Shown: piece after piece, positions 1-9,151 of the stretch | How the letters are laid out: each line of letters opens with the position of its first letter | Position numbering within the stretch: the stretch's first letter is position 1 | Origin: Eubacterium brachy ATCC 33089 | GTDB lineage: Bacteria > Bacillota > Clostridia > Peptostreptococcales > Anaerovoracaceae | Direction of reading: 5' to 3' | Assembly: GCA_000488855.1 (NCBI GenBank) | Contig: KI535286.1 | Coordinates: 188,713 to 252,712 of the forward strand | DNA: 64,000 nt | Position numbers and translations under genes: made by a program | The notes under the pieces: model-generated | Database searches by the model: none | Seen by the model: the letters and a program-made list of their open reading frames with translations, nothing else | What the model was told of the DNA's origin: nothing

Positions 1-1
1 T

Positions 2-721
2 AAAAAAAATGTTCCGAGGCATACATATGATCTCAGAACAAAAATTGCCTTATTGCTTGGAGCAAATATTTTGATATTTCTTGGCAACAGTATACTGTAT
101 GAAAGTTTTTTAACATTGCTTTGTTTGATAGTTATTATGAGTAATGGATATGTAAAATCATCTTTTAAATATATTTTGTTTTTTACATTTAGCGTTGCTG
201 TGGAAACGATCATTGCCAATTTAGAGATTCACTTTTTGGTGAATTTGATTTTATTTGTTGTAGCAATTATTAGAAAGTTTTTGCCATGTATTATTATCGG
301 AAAATGGATTTTAAGCTCAACAAGTTCCTCATTAGCGGTTGCAACATTACAAAAAATGAGATTGCCAAAGGATGCTCTAATTATGATTTCAGTTATATTT
401 AGATGCTTTCCCACTATTAGGGATGAGTGGTCACATATAAATATGGCTATGAGAACAAGGGGAATCAGCTTCAGTTTTTATAACTTGCTTCATAGACCTG
501 TTACAACAATAGAATATTTTTTTGTGCCATTATTTGTAAGTGTTATAGAAATCGGGGATGAATTATCTCAATCTGCAATTGTAAGAGGATTAGATGCTCC
601 TGTAATAAAGACAAGCAGGCATATTATTAAAATGAAAATAGGCGATTATATGATACTGACATCATTATTAGCAGTTATATGCATGGTTATTTTTATGAGG
701 TTATGGGGGTATCATCTATGA
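2..721 (+). CDS. ecfT: ECF transporter T component (EcfT), 5' end cut by window edge
   Basis: Transmembrane coupling subunit of an energy-coupling-factor importer; it links an S component to the ATPases in the membrane. The frame is open from base 2, and the codons before the first possible TTG (base 53) read DLRTKIALLL, which matches the usual EcfT N-terminus, so the gene starts outside the window. Several hydrophobic segments are visible. The two cytoplasmic ARG-type coupling motifs are present as MRTRGISF and VRGLDAP. The stop overlaps the start of the ATPase gene by ATGA, so the two are translationally coupled. By analogy with the two other modules in this window, an S component probably lies upstream, outside the window (inference). 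Confidence 0.88.
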   Translation, partial: KKNVPRHTYDLRTKIALLLGANILIFLGNSILYESFLTLLCLIVIMSNGYVKSSFKYILFFTFSVAVETIIANLEIHFLVNLILFVVAIIRKFLPCIIIGKWILSSTSSSLAVATLQKMRLPKDALIMISVIFRCFPTIRDEWSHINMAMRTRGISFSFYNLLHRPVTTIEYFFVPLFVSVIEIGDELSQSAIVRGLDAPVIKTSRHIIKMKIGDYMILTSLLAVICMVIFMRLWGYHL

Positions 722-2103
722 TTGAAATTAAAAATTTAAGTTTCAAATACAGCGTGGATGATGACTACATACTGAAAAATATAAATTTATCTGTTCACAA
801 GGGGGAATGTGTACTTTTATGCGGGAAAAGTGGTTGTGGGAAATCCACACTGCTAAAAACTATAAATGGAATCATTCCGGAATTTTGTAATGGAGAGATA
901 GATGGAAGTGTAGAAGTATGCGGTATGAATACATTTGAAACAGAGATATATAAAATTTCTGAAAAAGTAGGTTCTGTTTTTCAAAACCCTAAGACACAGT
1001 TTTACACAACAAATACTACCGATGAAATTGCTTTTGGCTTAGAAAATTACGGATTAGAAAGAACGAAGATAAATAAAAAAATTGAAAAGGTTAAAGAAGC
1101 TCTAAAAATAGAACCGTTGATGAATAGAGACATATTTGAGCTTTCGGGCGGAGAAAAACAAAAAATAGCAATTGCCAGTGTGTACGCTTTAGAACCGGAA
1201 ATATTTGTTTTTGATGAGCCTTCTTCCAGTTTAGATATTGATTCTATGAAGGAACTTTCAAATACAATAGGTGAATTGAAAGCGGTAGGTAAAACAATAA
1301 TAATTGCTGAGCATAGATTATGGTATTTGAAAAGTGTAGCTGATAGAGCAATATATCTGGAAAATGGAAAGATCACAAAAGAATACAGTATGGAAGAAAT
1401 TCAAAATTTAAGTGAAGAAGAAAGATTGAGAACAGGGCTTAGGCATACAGAACTTCATAGTGATAACTTTAAAAGTAAATCAAATTCCTTGCACAATACA
1501 ATTGAATTGGAAATAAATGATTTGTTGTATAGAAGAAAAAAGCAGACTATTTTTAAAATAGGCAGCTTAAAATTCGAAAAAGGAACCATCGTGGGGATAG
1601 TTGGAAATAATGGGATAGGAAAGTCCACATTCGCAAAGATCGTTTGCGGTCTCGAAAAACAATCTTCAGGGACGATATACAAAAATAATAGAAAGCTATG
1701 CTCTAAAGAGAGAATTAGAAAAAGCTTGTTAGTTATGCAAGAAATAAACAATCAGTTATTTACGGATACAGTTTACGACGAAATATGTTTGACATCGGAT
1801 ATAGATGAGGAAAATAAAATAAATATTTGCATGGCAGATATGCAAATTGACAGGTTAAAGAAAAAGAATCCTCACATTTTATCGGGTGGTCAGAAACAGA
1901 GAGTTGTTATCCTATCTGCGTTACTTTCAAATAAGAATCTATTATTTTTTGATGAGCCGACAAGCGGATTAGATTATGCGAGTATGAAAGTGGTTGCTGA
2001 GAATATAAAAAAATTCAAAGAAAAAAAGCAACTGATCTTGATAATTTCTCATGATATGGAATTTTTAGAAGAGGTATGCGATAGAGTTATTTTTTTCTCG
2101 TGA
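718..2103 (+). CDS. ecfA: ECF transporter fused double ATPase (EcfA-EcfA')
   Basis: Energises the ECF importer by ATP hydrolysis. It has two ABC nucleotide-binding domains in one chain of 461 residues. First domain: Walker A GKSGCGKST (about residue 36), signature LSGGEKQ, Walker B FVFDEP, H-loop AEHRL. Second domain: Walker A GNNGIGKST, signature LSGGQKQR, Walker B LLFFDEP, H-loop ISHDME. All catalytic residues look intact. I chose ATG 718 over an in-frame ATG at 679 because it overlaps the EcfT stop and has a GGGGG-rich ribosome site about 9 bases upstream. The family is well known; the substrate cannot be told from this gene. Confidence 0.9.
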   Translation: MIEIKNLSFKYSVDDDYILKNINLSVHKGECVLLCGKSGCGKSTLLKTINGIIPEFCNGEIDGSVEVCGMNTFETEIYKISEKVGSVFQNPKTQFYTTNTTDEIAFGLENYGLERTKINKKIEKVKEALKIEPLMNRDIFELSGGEKQKIAIASVYALEPEIFVFDEPSSSLDIDSMKELSNTIGELKAVGKTIIIAEHRLWYLKSVADRAIYLENGKITKEYSMEEIQNLSEEERLRTGLRHTELHSDNFKSKSNSLHNTIELEINDLLYRRKKQTIFKIGSLKFEKGTIVGIVGNNGIGKSTFAKIVCGLEKQSSGTIYKNNRKLCSKERIRKSLLVMQEINNQLFTDTVYDEICLTSDIDEENKINICMADMQIDRLKKKNPHILSGGQKQRVVILSALLSNKNLLFFDEPTSGLDYASMKVVAENIKKFKEKKQLILIISHDMEFLEEVCDRVIFFS

Positions 2104-2189
2104 TTTATGTGTAAATTTAGGAATGTATTTGTGCATCAAATTATAAAAGCGGATTATATGGCAGAGAAGCAAAAAGAAGCACTGTTTAA

Positions 2190-2327
2190 ATCAAAAGGAG
2201 AAAGGGAGAGCATACGGAAAGTTATCCCCCTTATGGCTATATCAAAGGTGAAAAAGATAAGTATAAGTGGGTTGTAAATGGAAAAATAGGAATAGATAAG
2301 AAACGCATGTACATAAAACAAGACTAG
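2190..2327 (+). pseudogene. Large serine recombinase fragment
   Basis: Reading from 2190 gives KRRKGEH, then SYPPYGYIKG, then DKYKWVVNG before a stop at 2325. This is the well-known stretch of large serine recombinases (TnpX / Tn1549-type integrases) that joins the catalytic domain to the recombinase domain (PPYGY followed by DKNKW-like residues). No N-terminal resolvase domain or start codon is present and the frame upstream is stopped, so it is a remnant. It supports a mobile-element origin for the adjoining TetR/ABC/ECF cargo (inference). Confidence 0.65.
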
Positions 2328-2678
2328 AAGCCTCGACAAAAAAATTATATACATGAAAAAATGGCAAGTCCCCCTATCGGTAAAAACCGACATACAAGTG
2401 GGGCAACCGCCATTTCATTTTCTTAATGATATCACAGAAAAAATTGCAAATCAGGCAGATAAAGGAGAAAAATCAAGGGTTCTTTTTTTTAGATGAAAAA
2501 TTTGAACTAGCAATATGAAGATATGGAAAGGAAACAGACAGAGCAGGAAAATATATAATTTTTGAAAGAGAACTATTTACGCCAAATTGTAGAAGTTCTC
2601 ATAGTGATAAAAACTAACAAATTAACAATTAGATAGCGTAAGATATTCGCAGGAGTTTTTAAAGACAATTAAGTAAAC

Positions 2679-2707
2679 TTGACAAAAAATGAATTTAGAT
2701 TTATTAT
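2679..2707 (+). promoter_or_regulatory. Promoter of the tetR gene
   Basis: TTGACA at 2679-2684, a 17-base spacer, and TATTAT at 2702-2707. A strong sigma-A-type promoter, 42 bases before the TetR start. Confidence 0.75.
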
Positions 2708-2709
2708 TA
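2686..2709. promoter_or_regulatory. Putative TetR operator 1
   Basis: An imperfect AT-rich palindrome (about 18 of 24 positions symmetric) lying between the -35 and -10 boxes of the tetR promoter. The 25-base stretch 2688-2712 recurs at 3404-3428 before the regulated ABC operon with 21 of 25 bases identical. The position fits autorepression. Confidence 0.55.
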
Positions 2710-2748
2710 AACAAAACAAGAGTTTATTATTAAGCAGGCGAGGTATGT

Positions 2749-3321
2749 ATGCCACAAGTATTAAAAGAAGAAGTTAGGAATAGAATACTCGAAGCAGCAG
2801 AAAAAATTTTTTATGAAAAAGATTATAGAAGTGCAAAGTTAATAGATATTGCAAAAGAAGCAAATATTACAGTTGCACTTATATACCTCTACTTTAAAAA
2901 TAAGGAGGAACTGTTCGATAGCATAGTAGGTTCTGTATATTTAAATTTTTCTTCAGCATTTGATGAGGAGGAGTCCTTAAAAAATGGTTCGGCATATGAT
3001 AGATTTGATCAAGTGGGAGAAAAATATATTCACAACTTATTGCAGAATCGCAAAAAATTGATTATTCTCATGGATAAAAGTTCAGGAACAAAACATGAAA
3101 GTGCAAAGCAAAAACTTATCAGTCAAATGGAAATGCACATAAGAAAAGGTCTTAAAAGGCAATCAAATGAAAAATACGATAAGATGCTTGCACATATCTT
3201 AGCAAATAATTTTACAGAAGGTCTTCTTGAAATAGCAAGACATTATGAGAATGAAGAATGGGCTAAGCATATGTTAAGTCTAATGGCGAAATGTTATTAT
3301 ACCGGAGTAGAATCATTATAA
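2749..3321 (+). CDS. TetR/AcrR family transcriptional regulator
   Basis: A 190-residue DNA-binding regulator. The N-terminal HTH is clear: RILEAAEKIF, then the recognition part around DIAKEANITVALIYLYF and KNKEELF (residues 13-57). The C-terminal ligand-binding half is not diagnostic. It stands directly before two ABC proteins and a complete ECF transporter on the same strand. It has a strong promoter overlapped by a palindrome, and a near copy of that palindrome sits before the ABC genes. That suggests it represses itself and the transporter operon until a ligand binds. The ribosome site is a GGCGAGG sequence shortly before the ATG. Confidence 0.92.
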   Translation: MPQVLKEEVRNRILEAAEKIFYEKDYRSAKLIDIAKEANITVALIYLYFKNKEELFDSIVGSVYLNFSSAFDEEESLKNGSAYDRFDQVGEKYIHNLLQNRKKLIILMDKSSGTKHESAKQKLISQMEMHIRKGLKRQSNEKYDKMLAHILANNFTEGLLEIARHYENEEWAKHMLSLMAKCYYTGVESL

Positions 3322-3360
3322 TTCGTGTAAAAATTGAATATTCGTTGCAATAAAAATCAA

Positions 3361-3388
3361 AAGACTTTGTAAATCTATGCAAAGTCTT
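3361..3388 (+). terminator. Hairpin after tetR
   Basis: A perfect 9-bp inverted repeat AAGACTTTG / CAAAGTCTT (3361-3369 and 3380-3388) with a 10-base loop, 40 bases after the tetR stop. It lacks a good T-run, so it may be a weak terminator or an attenuator before the ABC operon. Confidence 0.45.
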
Positions 3389-3400
3389 ACTTTAAAAACA

Positions 3401-3424
3401 AATAATGAATTTTAATTTATTATT
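3401..3424. promoter_or_regulatory. Putative TetR operator 2, before the ABC/ECF operon
   Basis: A palindrome with outer arms AATAAT / ATTATT and about 20 of 24 symmetric positions, 18 bases before the ABC start codon. It closely matches the palindrome inside the tetR promoter (21 of 25 identical over 3404-3428). Binding here would block transcription or early elongation of the transporter operon. Confidence 0.55.
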
Positions 3425-3442
3425 GAAGGGAGGAATTTGGTA

Positions 3443-5230
3443 ATGACGGAAAAGGAATTACAAAAAAATGTGGTCGGCGGAAATATTTTATCAAATATAC
3501 TGATTACATTGAAAATAGTACTTGATTTAATACCACAATTGCTGCTCGTCTACCTAATAAGTTCATTGATTGAACAAAATATCGCAGTAGAAAAAGTCAA
3601 GTATATTTTTCTTGCAATGCTCATTTCATTTATTCTAAAAGGAGTATGTTGCTATTTATCTACAAAGATTGCCCACGAAAGAGCTTATGAAAAATTGACA
3701 AATCTTAGACTGGATATAATAACACATCTAAAAAAATTAAGTTTAGGTTTTTTAAAAGAACATAATACAGGTGAGCTAACCAATATAATCCAACACGATG
3801 TGGAGCAAGTGGAAGTATATCTTGCTCACGGTTTGCCTGAAATAATGGCAGTTACACTTTTCCCTATTATTATTTTTATTGCGATGATTTTTGTAGATGT
3901 ACGCCTTGCACTTGGAATGATAGCAGGCATTCCGCTGATGTATTTGGTAAAGGTTCTTTCACAGAAAGCCATGAATAAAAATTTCGCTATCTACTTCAAC
4001 CATGAAAGCAAGATGAGAGAAGAACTTATGGAATATGTAAAAAATATTTCTGTGATCAAGGCTTTTGCAAAAGAAGAGGGAATTAGTGAAAGAACATTAA
4101 AGACGGCAAGAGAATACATTTATTGGGTGAAAAAGAGTATGACAGCCATTACGATTCCAATGGGACTCATTGATATATTCATGGAAATTGGAGTTGTTAT
4201 TGTTATGATTCTGGGAAGCATATTTTTGCATTACGGAAGTATTACAGCACCGCAATTCATTCTTGCTATCATTCTGTCCTATGCATTTACTGCATCCATA
4301 AGTAAGACTGCTACTTTACAACATTTTTCTATTGTGTTTAAGGAAGCCCTGAAAGAAATAGGGAAAGTTTTAACTGTTCCGATTCCAAAGAACAAGACAG
4401 AACAAGGTTTAGAATTTGGAGATATAGAATTTAAAAATGTGAATTTCGCGTATGCAGAAGATAGCTTTGAGCTTAAAAATATCAATTTGACTTTTAAGAA
4501 AAATAGCCTGAATGCCTTTGTAGGGCCTAGTGGTTGTGGCAAGACTACCGTATCCAATATGCTAATGGGATTTTGGGATACAGATAGCGGACAAATAAAG
4601 ATAAATGGAAAGGATATAAAGAATTACAGTCAGGAAAATATTTCAGAGCTTATCGGTAGCGTTCAGCAGGAAGTTGTTCTTTTTGATTTGAGTATTGCCG
4701 AAAACATAGCTATCGGTAAAGAGGGAGCAACAAAAGAGGAAATTATAGAAGCTGCGAAAAAAGCAAGATGTGATGATTTTATTTCTGCTCTATCAAATGG
4801 ATATGACACGATAGTTGGAGAGATGGGGGTTAAGTTGTCCGGTGGAGAAAAGCAAAGAATTTCTATTGCGAGAATGATGCTGAAAAACGCTCCAATTTTG
4901 ATTCTTGATGAAGCAATGGCAGCTGTTGATAGCGAAAATGAAAGATTGATTGGCGAGGCAATCGATGATTTAAGCAAGGACAAAACAGTTATTACAATCG
5001 CTCATCGCCTAAATACAATCAGACATTCGGATCAAATTATTGTTATGGACAAGGGAGAGGTTCTTGATACAGGAACGCATGATGAACTTATGAGCAAATG
5101 TGATTTCTATCGTGAGATGGTGGAAGCACAGAACAAGATAGACAGATGGAACTTGAAAGATGAAAGTCTTCCACGAGGAAAAAGCGAGGCGGATTTCCAG
5201 TGTATGGAGGTGGTAACAGAAAATGTTTAG
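3443..5230 (+). CDS. ABC transporter, fused permease/ATPase, first of a pair
   Basis: A half-transporter of 595 residues with an N-terminal six-helix exporter-fold membrane domain (about residues 15-310) and a C-terminal nucleotide-binding domain. Walker A is GPSGCGKTT, the signature is LSGGEKQR, Walker B is LILDEAMAAVD and the H-loop IAHRL is intact. I chose ATG 3443, with GGGAGG 9 bases upstream, over TTG 3437, which is too close to the ribosome site. It overlaps the next gene by 8 bases, so the two proteins likely form a heterodimer. Export is the usual role of this fold, but pairs such as YbtPQ and IrtAB use it for siderophore import. Linkage to an ECF importer makes uptake possible here (inference). 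Confidence 0.92.
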   Translation: MTEKELQKNVVGGNILSNILITLKIVLDLIPQLLLVYLISSLIEQNIAVEKVKYIFLAMLISFILKGVCCYLSTKIAHERAYEKLTNLRLDIITHLKKLSLGFLKEHNTGELTNIIQHDVEQVEVYLAHGLPEIMAVTLFPIIIFIAMIFVDVRLALGMIAGIPLMYLVKVLSQKAMNKNFAIYFNHESKMREELMEYVKNISVIKAFAKEEGISERTLKTAREYIYWVKKSMTAITIPMGLIDIFMEIGVVIVMILGSIFLHYGSITAPQFILAIILSYAFTASISKTATLQHFSIVFKEALKEIGKVLTVPIPKNKTEQGLEFGDIEFKNVNFAYAEDSFELKNINLTFKKNSLNAFVGPSGCGKTTVSNMLMGFWDTDSGQIKINGKDIKNYSQENISELIGSVQQEVVLFDLSIAENIAIGKEGATKEEIIEAAKKARCDDFISALSNGYDTIVGEMGVKLSGGEKQRISIARMMLKNAPILILDEAMAAVDSENERLIGEAIDDLSKDKTVITIAHRLNTIRHSDQIIVMDKGEVLDTGTHDELMSKCDFYREMVEAQNKIDRWNLKDESLPRGKSEADFQCMEVVTENV

Positions 5231-6938
5231 AGAAATGTTGAAACTGCTCACAAGAACTGGCAAGCGAGATTTGCTTATGTCAAGTATATTCTTTGCTCTT
5301 TACGGATTAAGCTCCATAGCTATGATTGTTACAGTCTTTTTTATCTTGTTTCGAATATTTGATGGAACGAGTTTAGAGGAATTATACCAATATTTTATTA
5401 CTATTGCACTTTTAGTTGTATTCAAAGGTATTTGCAATATGGTAGCAGACATGAAAAAACATAGTGCAGGATTTGATATCGTTCAACAGATTAGAGAGCG
5501 AATGATCGTCAAGCTTAAAAAATTCAGCTTGGGATTTTATACCAACGAAAGACTGGGAGAAATAAATACAATACTTCACAAGGATGTTGATAATATGTCC
5601 CTTGTTGTGGGACATATGTGGTCAAGAATGTTCGGTGATTTTTTAATAGCGGCAGTAGTATTGATTGGTCTTGCAAGTATTGATATAAAGCTGACACTGA
5701 TAATGGCGGTATCCGTTCCAGTTGCTCTTGCGTTTTTAATTATGACAATTAAAAAGTCAGAGAAGATTGAAAACAAGAATAACTCCGCTCTTTTAGATAT
5801 GGTGAGCTTATTTGTTGAATATGTTAGAGGAATACCGGTATTAAAGAGTTTTTCTAATAATAAAAGTTTAGATAGTGAACTGACAGCAAGAATAAAGAAA
5901 TTTGGAGAGACAAGCCAAGAGGCTTCGAGATTTAAGGCAAAGCAATTATCTGTATTCGGCTTTATACTTGATATGGGATATTTACTGCTTCTTATATTTG
6001 GTGTGGTGTTTGTGATAAATGGACATCTGAAAGCATTTAATTTTATCATATTTGCTGTCATCTCAAAGGAATTTTATAAACCGTTTGCATCTATGGAACA
6101 ACATTATATGTATTATGTTTCCGCAGTAGATAGTTATCAGCGATTAGGAAGAATTTTATATGCAGATATTATACCGGACAAAGTAGATGGAATTGTTCCG
6201 GAAAACAATGATATAGCCTTTAAAAATATTGATTTTTCCTATGAACAAGATGAGTTTAAAATGGAAAATTTAAGTTTCGAGATTGAAGAAAAGACCATGA
6301 CAGCACTGGTAGGAGAGTCCGGAAGCGGAAAAACAACTATAACAAACTTGCTGTTAAGATTTTACGATGTACAGAAAGGTAAAATTTCGCTTGGAGGAAT
6401 TGACATAAGAGATATTCCTTATGATGAACTCTTGGACCGTATCAGCATTGTCATGCAAAATGTGGAGCTTTTCGATAACACTATTGAGGAAAATATCCGA
6501 GTGGGGAAAAAAGGAGCAACAAAAGAAGAGATTGTTGAAGCAGCAAAAAAGGCAAGGATTCATAAGTTTATTATGAGTTTGCCAAAAGGATATGAAACGG
6601 ATATTGGAGAGAATGGAGGAATATTATCAGGTGGACAAAGACAAAGACTTTCCATCGCAAGAGCTTTTCTAAAAGATGCACCAATTTTAATTCTTGATGA
6701 AATGACAAGCAATGTTGATCCTGTCAATGAATCTTTAATACAGGATGCAATTACAGAACTTGCAAAGAATAGAACTGTACTTGTAATAGCTCATCATCTA
6801 AAAACAATTAGGAGAGCCGATCAGATTCTGGTATTTCAGAAAGGAAATCTACTTGAAAAAGGAAAGCATGAAGAACTTCTTGAAAGAGAGGGATTCTATG
6901 CAAAATTATGGAAAGCTCAGCACGAGGTATGGCCATGA
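5223..6938 (+). CDS. ABC transporter, fused permease/ATPase, second of a pair
   Basis: 571 residues; the partner of the preceding half-transporter. It has an exporter-type membrane domain followed by an ATPase domain with Walker A GESGSGKTT, signature LSGGQRQR, Walker B LILDEMTSNVD and H-loop IAHHL. Both catalytic sites of the predicted heterodimer therefore keep the Walker B glutamate and the H-loop histidine, unlike the MarR-linked pair at 10-14 kb. A GGAGGTGG ribosome site lies inside the end of the upstream gene. The stop overlaps the next ATG (ATGA at 6935-6938), tying this protein to the ECF ATPase in translation. Confidence 0.92.
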   Translation: MFREMLKLLTRTGKRDLLMSSIFFALYGLSSIAMIVTVFFILFRIFDGTSLEELYQYFITIALLVVFKGICNMVADMKKHSAGFDIVQQIRERMIVKLKKFSLGFYTNERLGEINTILHKDVDNMSLVVGHMWSRMFGDFLIAAVVLIGLASIDIKLTLIMAVSVPVALAFLIMTIKKSEKIENKNNSALLDMVSLFVEYVRGIPVLKSFSNNKSLDSELTARIKKFGETSQEASRFKAKQLSVFGFILDMGYLLLLIFGVVFVINGHLKAFNFIIFAVISKEFYKPFASMEQHYMYYVSAVDSYQRLGRILYADIIPDKVDGIVPENNDIAFKNIDFSYEQDEFKMENLSFEIEEKTMTALVGESGSGKTTITNLLLRFYDVQKGKISLGGIDIRDIPYDELLDRISIVMQNVELFDNTIEENIRVGKKGATKEEIVEAAKKARIHKFIMSLPKGYETDIGENGGILSGGQRQRLSIARAFLKDAPILILDEMTSNVDPVNESLIQDAITELAKNRTVLVIAHHLKTIRRADQILVFQKGNLLEKGKHEELLEREGFYAKLWKAQHEVWP

Positions 6939-8458
6939 TAATGCTTGAGAATGTCTCCTACTGGTGGGAAGATGGAGAAATAGCACTTAATAATATAAAT
7001 CTTGAAGTCAAAGAAGGTCAGTTTGTTTTAATTTCAGGTAGAAGTGGCAGCGGGAAAAGCACACTTGGAAGCACTATTAACGGTCTTATTCCACATTATT
7101 ACAATGGGAAAATACGAGGTAAAGTCTATGTTGATGGAAAAGATATGAGTAAAATTCCGTTACATGAGATTGGACATCTTGTAGGAACGGTATTTCAAGA
7201 TCCGAGAAGCCAATTTTTTACCACTACTACAGATGAAGAAATTGCATTTGGACTCCAAACAATTTGCAAAACAAAGGAAGAAATAATAAAGAGAGTTGAG
7301 AAAGTATATAAGGATCTTGGCATTGAAGAACTGAAAGAAAAATCAGTTTTTGAATTATCAAGCGGGCAGAAACAAAAAATAGCTATTGCAAGTATCTATG
7401 CGATGAAACCAAAGGTATTGATATTGGATGAACCTTCTGCCAATTTAGATATGAAAGCTACTTTTGACTTATATAGAGTCTTGAAAAAATTAAAGGAAAC
7501 AGGAACGACGGTTATTTTGATAGAACATCGTCTGTATTACGCAAAACCACTTTTTGATAGGTTTATCTTGATAAAAGATGGAAAAATACAAAGGGATATA
7601 AGCAGAGAAGAGACTTTAACATTGCCGGAGGAATATTGGGATGAAAATGGTCTGCGACTTCTTGAGTTAAACAAGTGCAAAATATGTCAAGGCAGTGAAG
7701 TCCAAAAAGATAACGGAATAGTTCTAAAAGGAGAGAGGTTAAGCTTTTATTATCGAAAACACTCAAGGCATAAGCAAAAGGAATATATTTTGAAAGACCT
7801 TGATTTTAAGCTACATGCAGGTTCATCAGTTGGAATGATAGGATTGAATGGCACAGGAAAAACCACTTTTGCAAGAATCATATCAGGAATAGAAAAAGTG
7901 AAAGAAGGAAAGCTTTTAGATGGAAAAGATGAATTTTTAAGGAATAAGGAGCTAATGGAAGCGTCATATTTTGTATTTCAAGACTCAGACTACCAGTTGT
8001 TTTCAGAAAGCGTACTTGACGAAATGTTACTTGGTTTACCTAAGTGTGAAAAAGAAGAAAGTAAAGATAAAGCAATTTCTATATTAAAGGATTTAGAACT
8101 TGAAAAATATATCAAAAAACACCCCTTTGCCCTGTCAAGGGGTGAAAAGCAAAGGCTTACTATCGCCTGTGGCATGATGAAAAATGCTAAAATATTTTTA
8201 TATGATGAACCGACATCTGGTTGTGATAGAAAGTCCATGATGGCGGTTTCAACCTTAATAAAAAGGCAAATGAATAGGGGAATAACATCTTTAATCATCA
8301 GTCATGATTTTGAATTTCTGACAAATACGGTTAGCTCTGTGTGGGTTATGGAAGATGCAAACATTAAAGAAAGCATAGAAATGACAGAAGAAAATAAATT
8401 TTTTATTTTAGAAAAAATGATGGGAGGGGTTGATTTTGAACAGTGCAAGAACAATTGA
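6935..8458 (+). CDS. ecfA: ECF transporter fused double ATPase (EcfA-EcfA')
   Basis: 507 residues with two ABC domains. First: Walker A GRSGSGKST, signature LSSGQKQK, Walker B LILDEPSANLD, H-loop IEHRL. Second: Walker A GLNGTGKTT, signature LSRGEKQR, Walker B FLYDEPTSGCD, H-loop ISHDFE. Both signatures differ slightly from LSGGQ (S and R at the third position) but stay within the family range. I preferred ATG 6935 because it overlaps the upstream stop and GAGG lies 7 bases before it; ATG 6941 is the alternative. It works with the EcfT and S component encoded directly downstream. Confidence 0.9.
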   Translation: MIMLENVSYWWEDGEIALNNINLEVKEGQFVLISGRSGSGKSTLGSTINGLIPHYYNGKIRGKVYVDGKDMSKIPLHEIGHLVGTVFQDPRSQFFTTTTDEEIAFGLQTICKTKEEIIKRVEKVYKDLGIEELKEKSVFELSSGQKQKIAIASIYAMKPKVLILDEPSANLDMKATFDLYRVLKKLKETGTTVILIEHRLYYAKPLFDRFILIKDGKIQRDISREETLTLPEEYWDENGLRLLELNKCKICQGSEVQKDNGIVLKGERLSFYYRKHSRHKQKEYILKDLDFKLHAGSSVGMIGLNGTGKTTFARIISGIEKVKEGKLLDGKDEFLRNKELMEASYFVFQDSDYQLFSESVLDEMLLGLPKCEKEESKDKAISILKDLELEKYIKKHPFALSRGEKQRLTIACGMMKNAKIFLYDEPTSGCDRKSMMAVSTLIKRQMNRGITSLIISHDFEFLTNTVSSVWVMEDANIKESIEMTEENKFFILEKMMGGVDFEQCKNN

Positions 8459-9140
8459 TCCGAGAATAAAACTTACACTTCTTCCCATTATCGGATTTGT
8501 GAGCTTTTTTATCAGTGATACGATACTGCTTTTTGTAATATTGTCGTTTTCATTCCTGCTATACATATATAGCAGAATTTATAAAAAGGCATTCTATTTT
8601 CTTGCATTTTTTTCACTCCTTTTGGGTTTGGAATATGGAATGGTAAAAATAAGTGATTATGACCTTGTATTTGCACTTTATATGATGATATTTTTCTTGT
8701 CAAGAATGACTTTGATAGCTATGTTTGGAGCTTATATAACAAGGACAACAAAAATTAGTGAAATGATTGAGGCACTAAACCGAATGAAAGTTCCAAGAAG
8801 CATAAGTATACCATTTAGCGTTTTGTTAAGGTTTGCACCGACGATGGGATACGAACTGAAAGCATTGAGAGAAAATATGAGAATAAGAGGGGTGATAAAA
8901 AATAAATTTTTTGTTCTTCGGAATCCCATAAAGTATGCTGCCTATACGCTGGTTCCTCTTTTGATGAGAATGATCAAAGTTTCTGATGAACTTTCAGCTT
9001 CAGCACTGATAAGAGGGCTTGATAGTGGGGACAATAGAGTAACGATTGTTGAACTGAGATTCAAGGTGATGGACTTAATTGCAATGATAATCGGTATTTT
9101 TGCCGTTATAAGTGTTGTCGTAATACAAAGACAAATTTAG
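8436..9140 (+). CDS. ecfT: ECF transporter T component (EcfT)
   Basis: Membrane coupling subunit of 234 residues, starting RTIDPRIKLTLL as in other EcfT proteins. The coupling motifs are MRIRGVI and LIRGLDSG. The gene overlaps the ATPase gene by 23 bases. A TTG start at 8436 places GGGAGGGG about 6 bases upstream; the earlier TTG at 8430 abuts the ribosome site and is unlikely. It works with the double ATPase before it and the S component after it. Confidence 0.88.
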   Translation: MNSARTIDPRIKLTLLPIIGFVSFFISDTILLFVILSFSFLLYIYSRIYKKAFYFLAFFSLLLGLEYGMVKISDYDLVFALYMMIFFLSRMTLIAMFGAYITRTTKISEMIEALNRMKVPRSISIPFSVLLRFAPTMGYELKALRENMRIRGVIKNKFFVLRNPIKYAAYTLVPLLMRMIKVSDELSASALIRGLDSGDNRVTIVELRFKVMDLIAMIIGIFAVISVVVIQRQI

Positions 9141-9151
9141 GGAGGTTATTT

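Larger units (their letters stand above)
2104..2748. other. Intergenic region with decayed mobile-element DNA
   Basis: No intact gene. The segment carries a 46-codon serine-recombinase fragment (2190-2327), then AT-rich sequence full of stops, and ends with the tetR promoter and operator. It looks like the scar of an integrated element between two ECF modules. Confidence 0.6.

Noticed and set aside
53..721. EcfT starting at TTG 53
   Set aside because: The frame is open to the window edge and the upstream codons encode the conserved EcfT N-terminus, so the start is outside.
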